From Comamonadaceae bacterium (GTDB lineage Bacteria; Pseudomonadota; Gammaproteobacteria; Burkholderiales; Burkholderiaceae_C): 64,000 bases of DNA. This document shows, piece by piece, positions 40,731 to 50,542 of the stretch. Under the pieces are notes generated by a model. That model searched no databases. It worked only from the letters and a program-made list of their open reading frames with translations, and was not told the DNA's origin. The translations under genes were made by a program, and so were the position numbers. The stretch covers positions 744,001-808,000 of the forward strand of contig JAIXSQ010000007.1 of assembly GCA_027484575.1 (NCBI GenBank), in the 5' to 3' direction. Each line of letters begins with the position of its first letter. Position 1 is the stretch's first letter.

Positions 40731-41258
40731 ATGCCGATTCCTCCCGACCTGCTGCCCCTGCCGCCCGGGCTGGTCGCCGTCACCGGCGACGAGCGCACGG
40801 GCAAGACCACCCTGCTGCGCCGGCTCGCCGGCGACCTGCCGGCCGAGGGTCCGGTGCGCGCGGTGCCCGGCGCGCTGTGGCTGGACCCCGCCCTGCCCGG
40901 CCGCGACCAGGACACGGTGCAGGACGTCTGGACCACGCTGCAGGCCCGCTGCCCCGGCTGGGACGGCGGGCTGCTGGAGGACCTGGCCCAGGCGCTGGAC
41001 CTGCAGCCGCACCGGCACAAGCCGCTGTTCATGCTGTCGGCCGGTTCGCGCCGCAAGGCCGGGCTGGCCGGCCTGCTGGCCGCGGGTGCACCGGTGACCT
41101 GCCTGGACCAGCCCTGGGCGGCGGTGGACCAGCGCTCGATCGCGGTGCTGCGCGAGGTGCTGGCCGATGCGGCCGCGCACCCGGCGCGCACCTGGGTGGT
41201 GGCCGACTACGAGGCTGACGCCCGGCTGCCCTGGGCGCGGGTGCTGGTGCTGGGCTGA
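40731..41258 (+). CDS. Orphan ABC-type ATPase domain with altered Walker B
   Basis: A 175-residue (ATG 40731) or 179-residue (ATG 40719) protein with a CcmA-like ABC layout. Walker A is GDERTGKTT (Lys 25) and the signature-like MLSAGSRRK spans 101-109. Walker B is VTCLDQPWAAVD, in which Gln 127 replaces the catalytic Glu. The H-loop His also seems absent (WVVADYEAD). ATP binding without efficient hydrolysis is predicted. No permease gene is adjacent. It is convergent with copZ and divergent from the RND operon, so the metal context is only positional. Confidence 0.78.
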   Translation: MPIPPDLLPLPPGLVAVTGDERTGKTTLLRRLAGDLPAEGPVRAVPGALWLDPALPGRDQDTVQDVWTTLQARCPGWDGGLLEDLAQALDLQPHRHKPLFMLSAGSRRKAGLAGLLAAGAPVTCLDQPWAAVDQRSIAVLREVLADAAAHPARTWVVADYEADARLPWARVLVLG

Positions 41259-41271
41259 GGCCACGGGCGGC

Positions 41272-41463
41272 TCAGGCGGGCTGGTAGCCGGCCTCGGCCA
41301 GCGCGTCGACGAAGCGCTCGCGCGGCTGCGGCGAATCGATCCGCGCCTGTTTGCCGGCCAGGTCGACCTCGACCCGGGCCTGCGGGTCGACCGCGTGGGC
41401 GGCCTCGGTGACGGCCTGGACGCAATGGCCGCAGCTCATCTGCGGCAGGGTGAACTCGTGCAT
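41272..41463 (-). CDS. copZ: Copper chaperone CopZ
   Basis: A 63-residue single HMA domain with the metal site QMSCGHC (Cys 11 and 14). It passes Cu(I) in the cytoplasm to the CopA ATPase encoded divergently 147 bp away. ATG 41463 has a GGAG site. The CueR-type promoter at 41524-41494 gives a leader of about 24 nt. The length is normal for the family. Confidence 0.93.
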   Translation of the reverse strand: MHEFTLPQMSCGHCVQAVTEAAHAVDPQARVEVDLAGKQARIDSPQPRERFVDALAEAGYQPA

Positions 41464-41493
41464 GGGGTCTCCTGGAGGATGGGACGGTGCGTG

Positions 41494-41524
41494 AGCATGG
41501 AGCTTGCCACGGTGGGAAGGTCAA
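41494..41524 (-). promoter_or_regulatory. CueR-type promoter of copZ
   Basis: Minus strand: TTGACC (41524-41519), a 19-bp spacer containing CCTTCCCACCGTGGCAAGC, then CATGCT (41499-41494). The dyad and long spacer are the hallmark of copper-activated MerR/CueR promoters. Transcription would start near 41487. Confidence 0.82.
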
Positions 41525-41573
41525 GCACCCGGCGCGCAGGGCCGGACTTGACGGCGCGCAAGCACGGACCCGC

Positions 41574-41604
41574 TTGACCTTCCCATGATGGCAAAGTGCA
41601 CGAT
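41574..41604 (+). promoter_or_regulatory. CueR-type promoter of copA
   Basis: TTGACC (41574-41579) and CACGAT (41599-41604) are 19 bp apart. The spacer carries the dyad CCTTCCCATGATGGCAAAG. The predicted start, about 7 nt after the -10, coincides with ATG 41611, so copA is probably translated from a leaderless mRNA. Confidence 0.83.
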
Positions 41605-41610
41605 GCCGCC

Positions 41611-43841
<2,231 letters not shown>

Positions 43842-43845
<4 letters not shown>

Positions 43846-44252
43846 ACGAGGCACCGTTCAACATCGGGGAGGCGGCCACCCGCTCGGGCGTGTCGGCCAA
43901 GATGGTCCGCCACTACGAGTCGCTGGGCCTGCTGCCGGCCGTGCAGCGCACCGAGGCGGGCTACCGCCAGTACGGCGAGCGCGAGGTGCACACCCTGCGC
44001 TTCATCCGCCGCGCGCGCGACCTGGGCTTCTCGATGGCCGAGATCGCCGACCTGCTCAAGCTGTGGCAGAACCGCCGCCGCTCCAGCGCCGACGTGCGCC
44101 GCATCGCGCAGCGCCACATCGCCGACCTGGAGCAGCGGCTGGCCGAGATGGAGCAGATGCGCCGCACGCTGCAGCAGCTGGTGGGCTGCTGCGCGGGTGA
44201 CGAGCGGCCGGACTGCCCGATCCTGGACGAGCTGGAGCAGGGCCCGGCCTGA
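43842..44252 (+). CDS. cueR: Copper-responsive MerR-family regulator CueR
   Basis: A 136-residue activator. The N-terminal winged helix ([22 protein letters not shown]) binds the long-spacer promoters at 32.9 and 41.5 kb. A dimerisation helix follows. The copper-binding C-x7-C (Cys 117 and 125, CAGDERPDC) matches CueR, with an extra Cys 116. The start overlaps the copA stop. Being in the copA transcript, it is autoregulated by copper. Confidence 0.94.
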
Positions 44253-44270
44253 GAGCGAGCTGATGCCGGC

Positions 44271-44846
44271 TCAGTCCAGCGGCCGCGCCGCCACGCTGCG
44301 CCCGCCCACCACGAAGGTGCCGCCGCCCAGGTGGTGGATCGTGTGCAGGTCGGCGTTGTCCGCGCGCCAGTCCCAGTGCCCGTTCGCGAAGATGCGGTCG
44401 TCGGCCGCGGCGGCCACCACCTCGCCGAAGCAGGTGTCGTAGGCGTCCTGCGTGTGCGGCTCGGGGATCAGCCGGCATTCCAGCCAGGCCACGCAGCCGG
44501 CCTCGAGCACCGGCAGGCCCAGCACCGGGCCGGTGGCGGGCGCCAGCCCCAGCCGGTCGAACTTGTCGCCCTCGCGGCCGCTGCAGCTGCCGGCGGCGTG
44601 GCTGGCATCGAGCAGCGCGGCGCCGGGCACCACGAGCGCGAAGCGGCCCGACGCCTGCGCCAGCTCGCGCGTGAACGTGGCCTTGTCGATCACCACCGCG
44701 ATGCGCGGTGGCGAGAACTCGACCGGCATCGACCAGGCCGCAGCCATGAGGTTGCGGCGCCCGCCATGGGCGGTGGTGACCAGCACGGTCGGGCCGTGGT
44801 TGACGAGCCGGCTGGCGTGGTGGAGGGCGATGGGTCGGAAGGCCAT
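44271..44846 (-). CDS. Flavin reductase family protein (FMN-binding split barrel)
   Basis: A 191-residue protein with the split-barrel pattern: HHASRLVNHGPTVLVTTAHG, NLMAAAWSMPVEFSPPRIAVVID, TRELAQASGRFALVVPG and CVAWLECRLIPEPH. These resemble flavin:NAD(P)H reductases that bind FMN and feed monooxygenases or reduce metals. No partner oxygenase is adjacent. CACAAT (minus strand, 44859-44854) ends 7 nt before ATG 44846 with no Shine-Dalgarno, another likely leaderless start. Confidence 0.86.
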   Translation of the reverse strand: MAFRPIALHHASRLVNHGPTVLVTTAHGGRRNLMAAAWSMPVEFSPPRIAVVIDKATFTRELAQASGRFALVVPGAALLDASHAAGSCSGREGDKFDRLGLAPATGPVLGLPVLEAGCVAWLECRLIPEPHTQDAYDTCFGEVVAAAADDRIFANGHWDWRADNADLHTIHHLGGGTFVVGGRSVAARPLD

Positions 44847-44930
44847 GGACGCGATTGTGGGCGCGCGGACGACAGCCGAGGCCCGGCCGCCGTGGTGCCA
44901 TGCAGGCTCCCATCGCACGAGGACACCGCC

Positions 44931-45239
44931 ATGCGCACCCGCCATCTCGCCACCGCCCTGCTGCTGGCCGCCGCCGCCGGCGCGGCCGTGGCCCAGCAGC
45001 CGTCCCGGGACCGCGAATCGCTGGGCCAGACGGCCGACCGCCAGTTCGACCGCGCCGAGAACGCCACCAGCCGCACCGTGAACCCGCCCCCGGGCGAGCC
45101 CTCGCTGGGCCAGAAGGCCGGCCGCGTGTTCGACCGCATGGAGGACGCCACCGCCCGCGGCGTGGACCGGGTCCGCGGCAGGGAACCGCAGGACACACGC
45201 GGCATGGGGCAGCGGGGCGCCCCCGAGACCGGCCGCTGA
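44931..45239 (+). CDS. Small exported protein with an internal repeat
   Basis: A 102-residue protein with a signal peptide (HLATALLLAAAAGAAVAQQ). The mature part contains two copies of a unit, SLGQTADRQFDRAENAT and SLGQKAGRVFDRMEDAT, separated by a Pro-rich linker, then a polar tail. It is charged and probably disordered or helical in the periplasm. No family is recognised. It is divergent from the flavin reductase gene. Confidence 0.68.
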   Translation: MRTRHLATALLLAAAAGAAVAQQPSRDRESLGQTADRQFDRAENATSRTVNPPPGEPSLGQKAGRVFDRMEDATARGVDRVRGREPQDTRGMGQRGAPETGR

Positions 45240-45291
45240 GCGTGGCCGACCGCGCGGCATGGTTGCTGCGCCGCGCCTATCATCCGCGCCC

Positions 45292-45633
45292 ATGCGCACC
45301 GCGGTCGTCGTCCTGATGCTCGTCCTGCTGCCCTGGCGGCTGTGGGCGGCCGACGCCATGCAGGTCGGCATGGCCCAGGGCGTCGCAGCCGGCGCCTCCG
45401 CCGAGGCCCTGGCGGACATGCCCGCCGATTGCCCCATGCTCGCCGCCGCGGCAGGGGACGCACCGGACGGATCGGCCGTGCACTGCCCCGCCTGCCACCT
45501 GTGCGCCGCGACCGCCTGCGCGGCGGCGGTGGCCGGCCTGCCGCACGCGTCGCCCGCGGCGCCGCCCCCGGCCCTCGCGCCCCGCTGGGCCAGCGCCGCG
45601 CTGGCGCCGGACCTGCGTCCCCCGATCTCCTGA
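45292..45633 (+). CDS. Small Cys-rich exported protein heading a metal gene set
   Basis: A 113-residue protein with signal peptide MRTAVVVLMLVLLPWRLWAA, a Met-containing mature start, and a Cys cluster (DCPMLAAAAG, then HCPACHLCAATACAA). The signal region closely parallels that of the His-rich protein at 40235-40657, so the two are probably related leaders of metal operons. TATCAT at 45278-45283 ends 8 nt before ATG 45292, suggesting a leaderless mRNA. The following CusF-like gene is 77 bp away. Periplasmic metal binding is inferred from composition only. Confidence 0.7.
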   Translation: MRTAVVVLMLVLLPWRLWAADAMQVGMAQGVAAGASAEALADMPADCPMLAAAAGDAPDGSAVHCPACHLCAATACAAAVAGLPHASPAAPPPALAPRWASAALAPDLRPPIS

Positions 45634-45710
45634 CCGCATCCTGCGCCGCGCGCCGTGGCCCCGGGCCGTGGCGCAACCGCGCGTCCGCGCGCGATTCCAG
45701 GAGATCCGAC

Positions 45711-45995
45711 ATGCAACGCTGGCTGACTGCCGCCGTCCTCTGCGGCGCCGCCGCCGCCCATGCCACGCCCGTGGAATGGGTGCCCGCCACGGTGGTCCAG
45801 GTGGCCCCGGAGCGGGCCCGCATCACGCTCGACCACGCCCGCATCGGCAGCATCGGGATGGCGCCGATGGTGATGCCGTTCAAGGTCGACCGCGCCGTGG
45901 ACCTGCGGCCGTTCCAGGCCGGTGACAAGGTCCGCTTCCAGGTGACGTCGCGCGACGGCCACCTGCAGGTGCAGGCGCTGGAGAAGGCGCCGTGA
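45711..45995 (+). CDS. CusF-like periplasmic copper-binding protein
   Basis: A 94-residue protein with a signal peptide and a CusF-type small barrel. The copper site reads DHARIGSIGMAPMVMPFKV: His 42, Met 50, Met 53 and Met 55. In E. coli CusF the second of these positions is the Trp that caps the metal, and here it is Met. It has a good AGGAGA site. Its stop overlaps the GTG start of the next gene. It should carry Cu(I) or Ag(I) in the periplasm. Confidence 0.88.
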   Translation: MQRWLTAAVLCGAAAAHATPVEWVPATVVQVAPERARITLDHARIGSIGMAPMVMPFKVDRAVDLRPFQAGDKVRFQVTSRDGHLQVQALEKAP

Positions 45996-46636
45996 GGCCG
46001 GCGCGCGTCGCCGCCTGGGCGGCGGCCGCCGCGCTGGGCCTGCCGGCGCACGGGGCGCCGATGGGCTTCAAGCACAGCTGGATGGGCATGGCCGACCTGT
46101 CGCCGAACTGGCGCGAGGCCTTCGCCAACTACGCGTTCACCGCACGCGATGCCGTGGGCCCCTCGCTGCTGTCCATGCGCAGCGACGACGCCACCCGCAC
46201 CCGCGAGCTGGCCGAACTCGCGTACACCCGGCTGCTGCGGCGCTGGAACCTGCCGCATGCGCAGGCCAACGTCTGGTTCATCGGCGGCCTGGGCACCGTG
46301 CGGGGCAACGACTTCCAAGGCGAGCGCGCCATGGCGTCGCCCGGCATCCAGGTCGACTACGAGACCACCCGCGTCTACGCGATGGCCTTCAGCCGGCTGT
46401 ACCGCGCCGACGGCATCAACCACGACTACGCCGCGGTGCGGCTGGGCTTCTCGTTCCGCGAGGTCGACTACGACGAGGTGCAACCCTGGTTCGTCGTCGA
46501 GGCACGGCGCATGCGTGGGCTGTCCGAGACGACCGAGATCACGCCGATGCTGCGGCTGATCCACAAGCGTTACTTCGTGGAGGCGGGGGTCAACACCACC
46601 CGGCAGCTGCGCCTGAACCTCATGTACACCTTCTAG
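45992..46636 (+). CDS. Predicted exported, outer-membrane-barrel-like protein
   Basis: A 214-residue protein starting at GTG 45992, overlapping the CusF-like stop. A signal peptide ends GLPAHGA. The mature protein is rich in alternating beta patterns (ANVWFIGGLGTV, VYAMAFSRLYRA, AAVRLGFSFREVDYD, YFVEAGVNTTRQLRLNLMYTF) and ends in Phe, the usual terminal residue of outer-membrane barrels. The Met-rich start (GFKHSWMGMADLS) could contact copper. I know no family name. It is coupled to CusF-like and MerP-like genes, so an outer-membrane role in metal traffic is inferred. Confidence 0.72.
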   Translation: MRPARVAAWAAAAALGLPAHGAPMGFKHSWMGMADLSPNWREAFANYAFTARDAVGPSLLSMRSDDATRTRELAELAYTRLLRRWNLPHAQANVWFIGGLGTVRGNDFQGERAMASPGIQVDYETTRVYAMAFSRLYRADGINHDYAAVRLGFSFREVDYDEVQPWFVVEARRMRGLSETTEITPMLRLIHKRYFVEAGVNTTRQLRLNLMYTF

Positions 46637-46645
46637 GAGACTCTC

Positions 46646-46972
46646 ATGCGACACCTCATCCTGTCCTGCGCCCTCGCCGTCGCCGCCCTGCCGGCCCAGG
46701 CCGCCCAGAGCCTGATGGCCACCGTCAACGGCATGGTCTGCGCCTTCTGCGCCCAGGGCATCGAGAAGACGATCACCCGGATGGCCGGCACCAAGGCCGT
46801 GTTCGTCGACCTGAAGAACAAGGTCGTCCTGGTCGAGGCCAGGGAAGGCCGCACGCTCGACGAGAAGGCCATCGGCGCCGCCATCGTCGATGCCGGCTAC
46901 GACGTCGTGAAGATGGAGCCCTCGACCCTGTCGGTCGAGGAGATGAAGGCGGCGGCCAAGGCCCGCCGATGA
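46646..46972 (+). CDS. Periplasmic HMA-domain protein (MerP-like)
   Basis: A 108-residue exported protein: signal peptide MRHLILSCALAVAALPAQA, then an HMA fold with NGMVCAFCAQGIEK (Cys 32 and 35). The metal loop CAFC differs from the MerP loop CAAC. There is a strong AGGAGA site. Its stop overlaps the next ATG (ATGA). Exported HMA proteins hand metal to MerT-type membrane proteins, and the next gene encodes one. With no merA or merR nearby, copper is a more likely cargo than mercury. Confidence 0.86.
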   Translation: MRHLILSCALAVAALPAQAAQSLMATVNGMVCAFCAQGIEKTITRMAGTKAVFVDLKNKVVLVEAREGRTLDEKAIGAAIVDAGYDVVKMEPSTLSVEEMKAAAKARR

Positions 46973-47358
46973 GCGCGGACCCGGCAACCACCCGCAAGGG
47001 GCTGTGGAGCGCGGCGGCGACGCTGCTGGCCACCTCCAGCACGCTGGTCTGCTGCGCGCTGCCGGCGCTGCTCGTCGCCCTGGGCGCGGGCGCTGCGCTG
47101 TCGGCGCTGGTGGCGGCAGCGCCGCAGGTGGTCTGGCTGTCCGAGCACAAGGAGGCGCTGTTCGGCGTCTGCGGCGCGGCGCTGGTGCTGTCCGGCGCGG
47201 TCCAGTGGCAGCAGCGCAGCGCCCCCTGCCCGGTCGAGCCGCACCTGCGCCGGGCCTGCATGCGCACCCGGGCCGCCGCGCGGCGGCTGTACGCCGCCAG
47301 CGTCGCCACCTACCTCGTGGGCGGCTGGTTCGCGTTCGTGCAGCCGCTGCTGGCCTGA
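46969..47358 (+). CDS. MerT-like small membrane transporter
   Basis: A 129-residue protein with three hydrophobic segments (about 13-50, 62-80 and 108-128). The first holds a vicinal Cys pair (LVCCALP, Cys 28-29). The second has Cys 68, and the cytoplasmic loop carries Cys 87 and 97 (PCPVEPHLRRACM). This is the layout of MerT, where the pairs relay Hg(II) inward. It is coupled to the MerP-like gene. The overall sequence is diverged and no mercuric reductase is present, so the cargo is uncertain. Confidence 0.8.
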   Translation: MSADPATTRKGLWSAAATLLATSSTLVCCALPALLVALGAGAALSALVAAAPQVVWLSEHKEALFGVCGAALVLSGAVQWQQRSAPCPVEPHLRRACMRTRAAARRLYAASVATYLVGGWFAFVQPLLA

Positions 47359-47375
47359 GGCGGCGGCGCCGCCGC

Positions 47376-49472
47376 TCAGAACGCCACCCGAGCGCCCAGC
47401 CGCAGGCTCCGGCCCGGCAGCGGCACCCGGCCCGGCGCGCTCTGCGTGAGGATGGACGTGGCGCTGTAGCCCAGGCGGTTGCCCGCGTTGTCCAGCCTTG
47501 CGAACCACTGCAGCCGCGTGGGGCCCACGCGCTGGTCGTGCGTCAGGGCGGCGCTCACCAGGGTGTAGCCGGCCACCGGGCGGTCGCCGGTGGGCACGCG
47601 GTCCTGCCCGTCCCAGCGGTCCAGGCCCAGCCGTGCGCCCCAGCCGGCACGCGCCCAGGCCAGCGTGGCGCCCACGCGCAGCGGCGCGATGCGCGGCAGC
47701 GGCTGGCCGGTGGCCAGGTTGTCGCCCCGCACCAGGTCGCCGCGCAGCTCCAGGTCCACCGTGCCGCGGCCCGCGCCGCTCCACAGCCGCGTGCTGCCTT
47801 CGGCCTCCAGGCCGCGCAGGCGGGCCCGCACGCCCTGGTAGGCCAGCTCGGGCACGATGCCCGCCGCGCAGCCCGACTCGACCGAGGTGCCGTCGCCGCA
47901 GTCCGTCACGCCGGTGCCCGCGCCGTTGCCCTCGCGGTCGCGCTGCACGCCGGTGCCCAGCAGCGCGATGTAGTTGGAGAAGCGGTGCTGGAACACGCCC
48001 ACCCGCAGCCGCTGCGGCCCCTGCGCCCACTGCAGCGCCGCGTCGACGCTGGTGGAGCGCTCCACGCCCAGGTTGCCGTTGCCCACCTCGTAGGCGCCGG
48101 TGGCCACGTGGGGGCCGTTGGCGTACAGCTCGTAGTCGCGCGGGGCGCGCGCGCTGCGGGCCAGGTTGGCGGTGGCGGTCCAGGCCGGCGTGAGCTTCCA
48201 CAGCGCGCCGGCGGCCAGGCTCGATGGGCCGAAGCTGCGCGCCGCCGGCGTGAAGCGCGCCAGCACCGGGCTGCCGGGCGTGGCCACGTCCACCCATTCA
48301 CGCCGCGCGCCGAAGCTCAGGCGGCCCCAGCCGGTGGGCAGCTCCTCGTGCAGGAACAGCGCGCGCGAGCGCGTGCGGCTGGGCGGCGCGAAGGCCTCGT
48401 CGCCCTCGGCCGAGAAGTCGGTGCGCTCGGCCTGCACGCCCACCACGCCGTCGAGCCGGCCGATGGGCGCATGGCGGGCCTCCAGCCGCAGGTCGTCCCC
48501 GTCGCTGCGAAAGCGCGTGCCGGGCTGGCCGGCGTCGAACTCGGTGTGGCGGTAGCGCTGGCTGGCGGCCTGCAGCTTCAGGCTGCGCAGCGGGCCCTGC
48601 AGGTCGCGCAGCTCGCCCTGGACGGCGGTGCGCTGCGAGCGCATGCCCAGCGTGACGGTGTCCTCGGCGACCGAGCCGTAGTCGGAGCGGAACTCGGCGA
48701 CCGAGGCCCCCAGGTAGCCGCGGTCGAAGAACAGCGACGCACCCACGGCGCCGCCGCGGGCGTCGGCCTGCGAGTTGCACAGGCGCCGCGCCACCACCGG
48801 GCCGGCGCCGCGGTCGCAGGCCAGCGCGGCGGGCACGCGGGTCTCGCCGGCGCTGCGCTCGAAGGCGTCGACGTGCAGGCCCAGGCGCTCGGTGCCGCCC
48901 TCGACCAGCACGGCGGCATTGCGCGCCCGCGCGCCGCTGGACCAGCCCAGGTCGGCGCGCCCGCCCACGCCGGGCTGCGGCGCGCGCGGGATGCGGTTGT
49001 CGATCAGGTTGACCACGCCACCCAGGGCGCTGCCGCCGTACAGCAGCGCGCCGGGGCCGCGCAGCACCTCGATGCGCTCGACCGCGATCGGGTCGGCCGC
49101 CACCGCGTGGTCGTAGCTCAGGCTGGAGACGTCGTGGGTGGCGCCCCCGTTGGCCAGGACGCGGATGCGGTCGCCGTCGAGCCCGCGGATGACGGGCCGG
49201 CTGGCGTTGGGGCCGAAGTAGGTGCTGGACACGCCGGGCAGGCCCGACAGCGTCTCGCCCAGCGTGGGCTGGTCGCGCAGCAGCAGGCCGGTGCCTTCGA
49301 GGCGCTGCACCGGCGCGGCCACCTCGGTGGCGCCCAGCGGGTTGCCGGTGACGGTGACGGCGGGCAGGCTGCGCTCGGCCGGCGCGGGGGCGGCGGTGGG
49401 CTGGGCCGCGGCGGCGGCGGACAGGGACAGGAGGGCGACGGCGACGGCCGTGCGCGGGAACGGGAGGGACAT
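47376..49472 (-). CDS. TonB-dependent outer-membrane receptor
   Basis: A 698-residue receptor. A signal peptide is followed by a weak TonB-box region (SLPAVTVTGNP), a plug domain (LGETLSGLPGVSSTYFGPNASRPVIRG, then VERIEVLRGPGALLYGGSALGGVVNL) and a 22-strand-type barrel ending GRSLRLGARVAF. Two extracellular loops each hold a Cys pair (CDRGAGPVVARRLC and CGDGTSVESGC). It actively imports a metal or metal complex using TonB energy. The linked ABC, DUF3299 and His-rich genes suggest zinc, as in Zur-controlled ZnuD-type loci, though the His-rich loops of ZnuD are missing here. Confidence 0.92.
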   Translation of the reverse strand: MSLPFPRTAVAVALLSLSAAAAAQPTAAPAPAERSLPAVTVTGNPLGATEVAAPVQRLEGTGLLLRDQPTLGETLSGLPGVSSTYFGPNASRPVIRGLDGDRIRVLANGGATHDVSSLSYDHAVAADPIAVERIEVLRGPGALLYGGSALGGVVNLIDNRIPRAPQPGVGGRADLGWSSGARARNAAVLVEGGTERLGLHVDAFERSAGETRVPAALACDRGAGPVVARRLCNSQADARGGAVGASLFFDRGYLGASVAEFRSDYGSVAEDTVTLGMRSQRTAVQGELRDLQGPLRSLKLQAASQRYRHTEFDAGQPGTRFRSDGDDLRLEARHAPIGRLDGVVGVQAERTDFSAEGDEAFAPPSRTRSRALFLHEELPTGWGRLSFGARREWVDVATPGSPVLARFTPAARSFGPSSLAAGALWKLTPAWTATANLARSARAPRDYELYANGPHVATGAYEVGNGNLGVERSTSVDAALQWAQGPQRLRVGVFQHRFSNYIALLGTGVQRDREGNGAGTGVTDCGDGTSVESGCAAGIVPELAYQGVRARLRGLEAEGSTRLWSGAGRGTVDLELRGDLVRGDNLATGQPLPRIAPLRVGATLAWARAGWGARLGLDRWDGQDRVPTGDRPVAGYTLVSAALTHDQRVGPTRLQWFARLDNAGNRLGYSATSILTQSAPGRVPLPGRSLRLGARVAF

Positions 49473-49553
49473 GGGGACTTCACGGTGATCGGGGACACGG
49501 CGCCGGCGGCCCGGCCGTGGACGGCCGTGCGCTGCGGGCGCGACGGGGCGGGA

Positions 49554-49961
49554 TCAGCGCGAGGCGGGCGGCCCGCGGGCGTCGAACAGCGCGGCCCAGC
49601 GGGCCAGCGCCAGGCCGGCCAGGGCCTGCAGCAGCACGGCGGGGGGCTGCAGCACGGGCAGCACCGGCAGCGCCAGTGCGCCGAGCAGGTCGCCGTGGGC
49701 CAGCTGGTCGACCAGCCGGCAGGTGGGCGCGTCGTGCGCGCCGAAGGGATCGTCGCAGTCGGCGGAGGCCTGCGCGGAGGTTGCGGCCTCGCCGGACGTT
49801 GCGGCATCGCCGGGCGTGGCGGCCTGCACGGCCGGCGCCTGCATCGCGGCGCCGTGGCTGCCCGCCAGCTGCGCATGCCGCACGCCATGCGCCAGGCCGA
49901 GCGCCTGCGCCAGCAGCAGGGCCGGCACGAGCAGCAGCAACAGGACGAGGCGCGAGGACAT
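49554..49961 (-). CDS. Small exported or membrane protein in the uptake operon
   Basis: A 135-residue protein. The N-terminal hydrophobic segment (LVLLLLLVPALLLAQALG) is a signal peptide, then HGVRHAQLAGSHG. A CDDPFGAHDAPTCRLVDQLAHGDLL region follows, with two Cys and scattered His and Asp. The C-terminus is hydrophobic and may be a second span. It is the third type of small metal-ligand-rich exported protein in the region. It is 29 bp after the DUF3299 gene and 81 bp before the TonB receptor. Function is unknown. Confidence 0.68.
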   Translation of the reverse strand: MSSRLVLLLLLVPALLLAQALGLAHGVRHAQLAGSHGAAMQAPAVQAATPGDAATSGEAATSAQASADCDDPFGAHDAPTCRLVDQLAHGDLLGALALPVLPVLQPPAVLLQALAGLALARWAALFDARGPPASR

Positions 49962-49990
49962 CGGGCGTGGGACGTGGGAGGCGTGAGAGC

Positions 49991-50542
49991 TTACTTGACC
50001 GGCACCGCGTCGCTCACGCGGTAGTACAGGCCGTAGGGATCGTCCTCGAGCACGGCGAACCGGCCCTCGACCACCACCGGGTCGAGCGTGTAGCGCACCG
50101 GCGTCTTCGTGCGCACCTCGACCATGCTCTCGGGTCCGCCGGGCGTGCAGAAGCCGCAGGTCAGCGGCACCGAGGACAGCAGGAAATGGGTCTGCCGCTC
50201 ACCCGGCTCGAGCGGCATCATGAAGCCCTGCACCCGCTGCGCCTTGGCCTGCAGCGACACCTGCTCGGGCTGGAACTGCGGCAGCACGCGCTTGCCCACC
50301 AGCCGCGTCTTGACGCTGGTGAGCACCGGCCAGGGCACCACGTCGGGCCGCTGCGGCAGCGGCGCGAACGGGCTGTTGGGGCTGTGCACGCCGGGGCCGG
50401 TGCCCATGGGGACCGGCGGCTGCGCGGCAGCCCCGGCCGCGGGCGCCGCGGATCCCGCGGGGGCCTGCGCGGCAGCCGGCAGGGCCAGCGCGGCGGCGCC
50501 GGCCAGCAACAGGGAAGGCAGCAGACGGTGGTGCATGGTCAT
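49991..50542 (-). CDS. DUF3299-like exported protein
   Basis: A 183-residue protein. A signal peptide (LLPSLLLAGAAALALPAAAQA) and Pro/Ala-rich linker precede a domain with VQGFMMPLEPGERQTHFLLSS and the Cys pair CGFCTPGGPESMVEV, the pattern of DUF3299 proteins of metal-transport loci. Start ATG 50542 overlaps the permease stop (ATGA). It probably acts in the periplasm with the ABC transporter. Metal binding by the CxxC is inferred. Confidence 0.82.
   Translation of the reverse strand: MTMHHRLLPSLLLAGAAALALPAAAQAPAGSAAPAAGAAAQPPVPMGTGPGVHSPNSPFAPLPQRPDVVPWPVLTSVKTRLVGKRVLPQFQPEQVSLQAKAQRVQGFMMPLEPGERQTHFLLSSVPLTCGFCTPGGPESMVEVRTKTPVRYTLDPVVVEGRFAVLEDDPYGLYYRVSDAVPVK

Noticed and set aside
46646..47358. 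A mercury-resistance (mer) operon
   Set aside because: Only MerP-like and MerT-like genes are present. There is no mercuric reductase, lyase or MerR of mercury type, and the nearest MerR protein has CueR copper ligands.
47004..50024. A 1006-codon open frame on the plus strand
   Set aside because: It covers the TonB receptor gene in antisense and overlaps the MerT-like gene out of frame. It contains no plausible fold.
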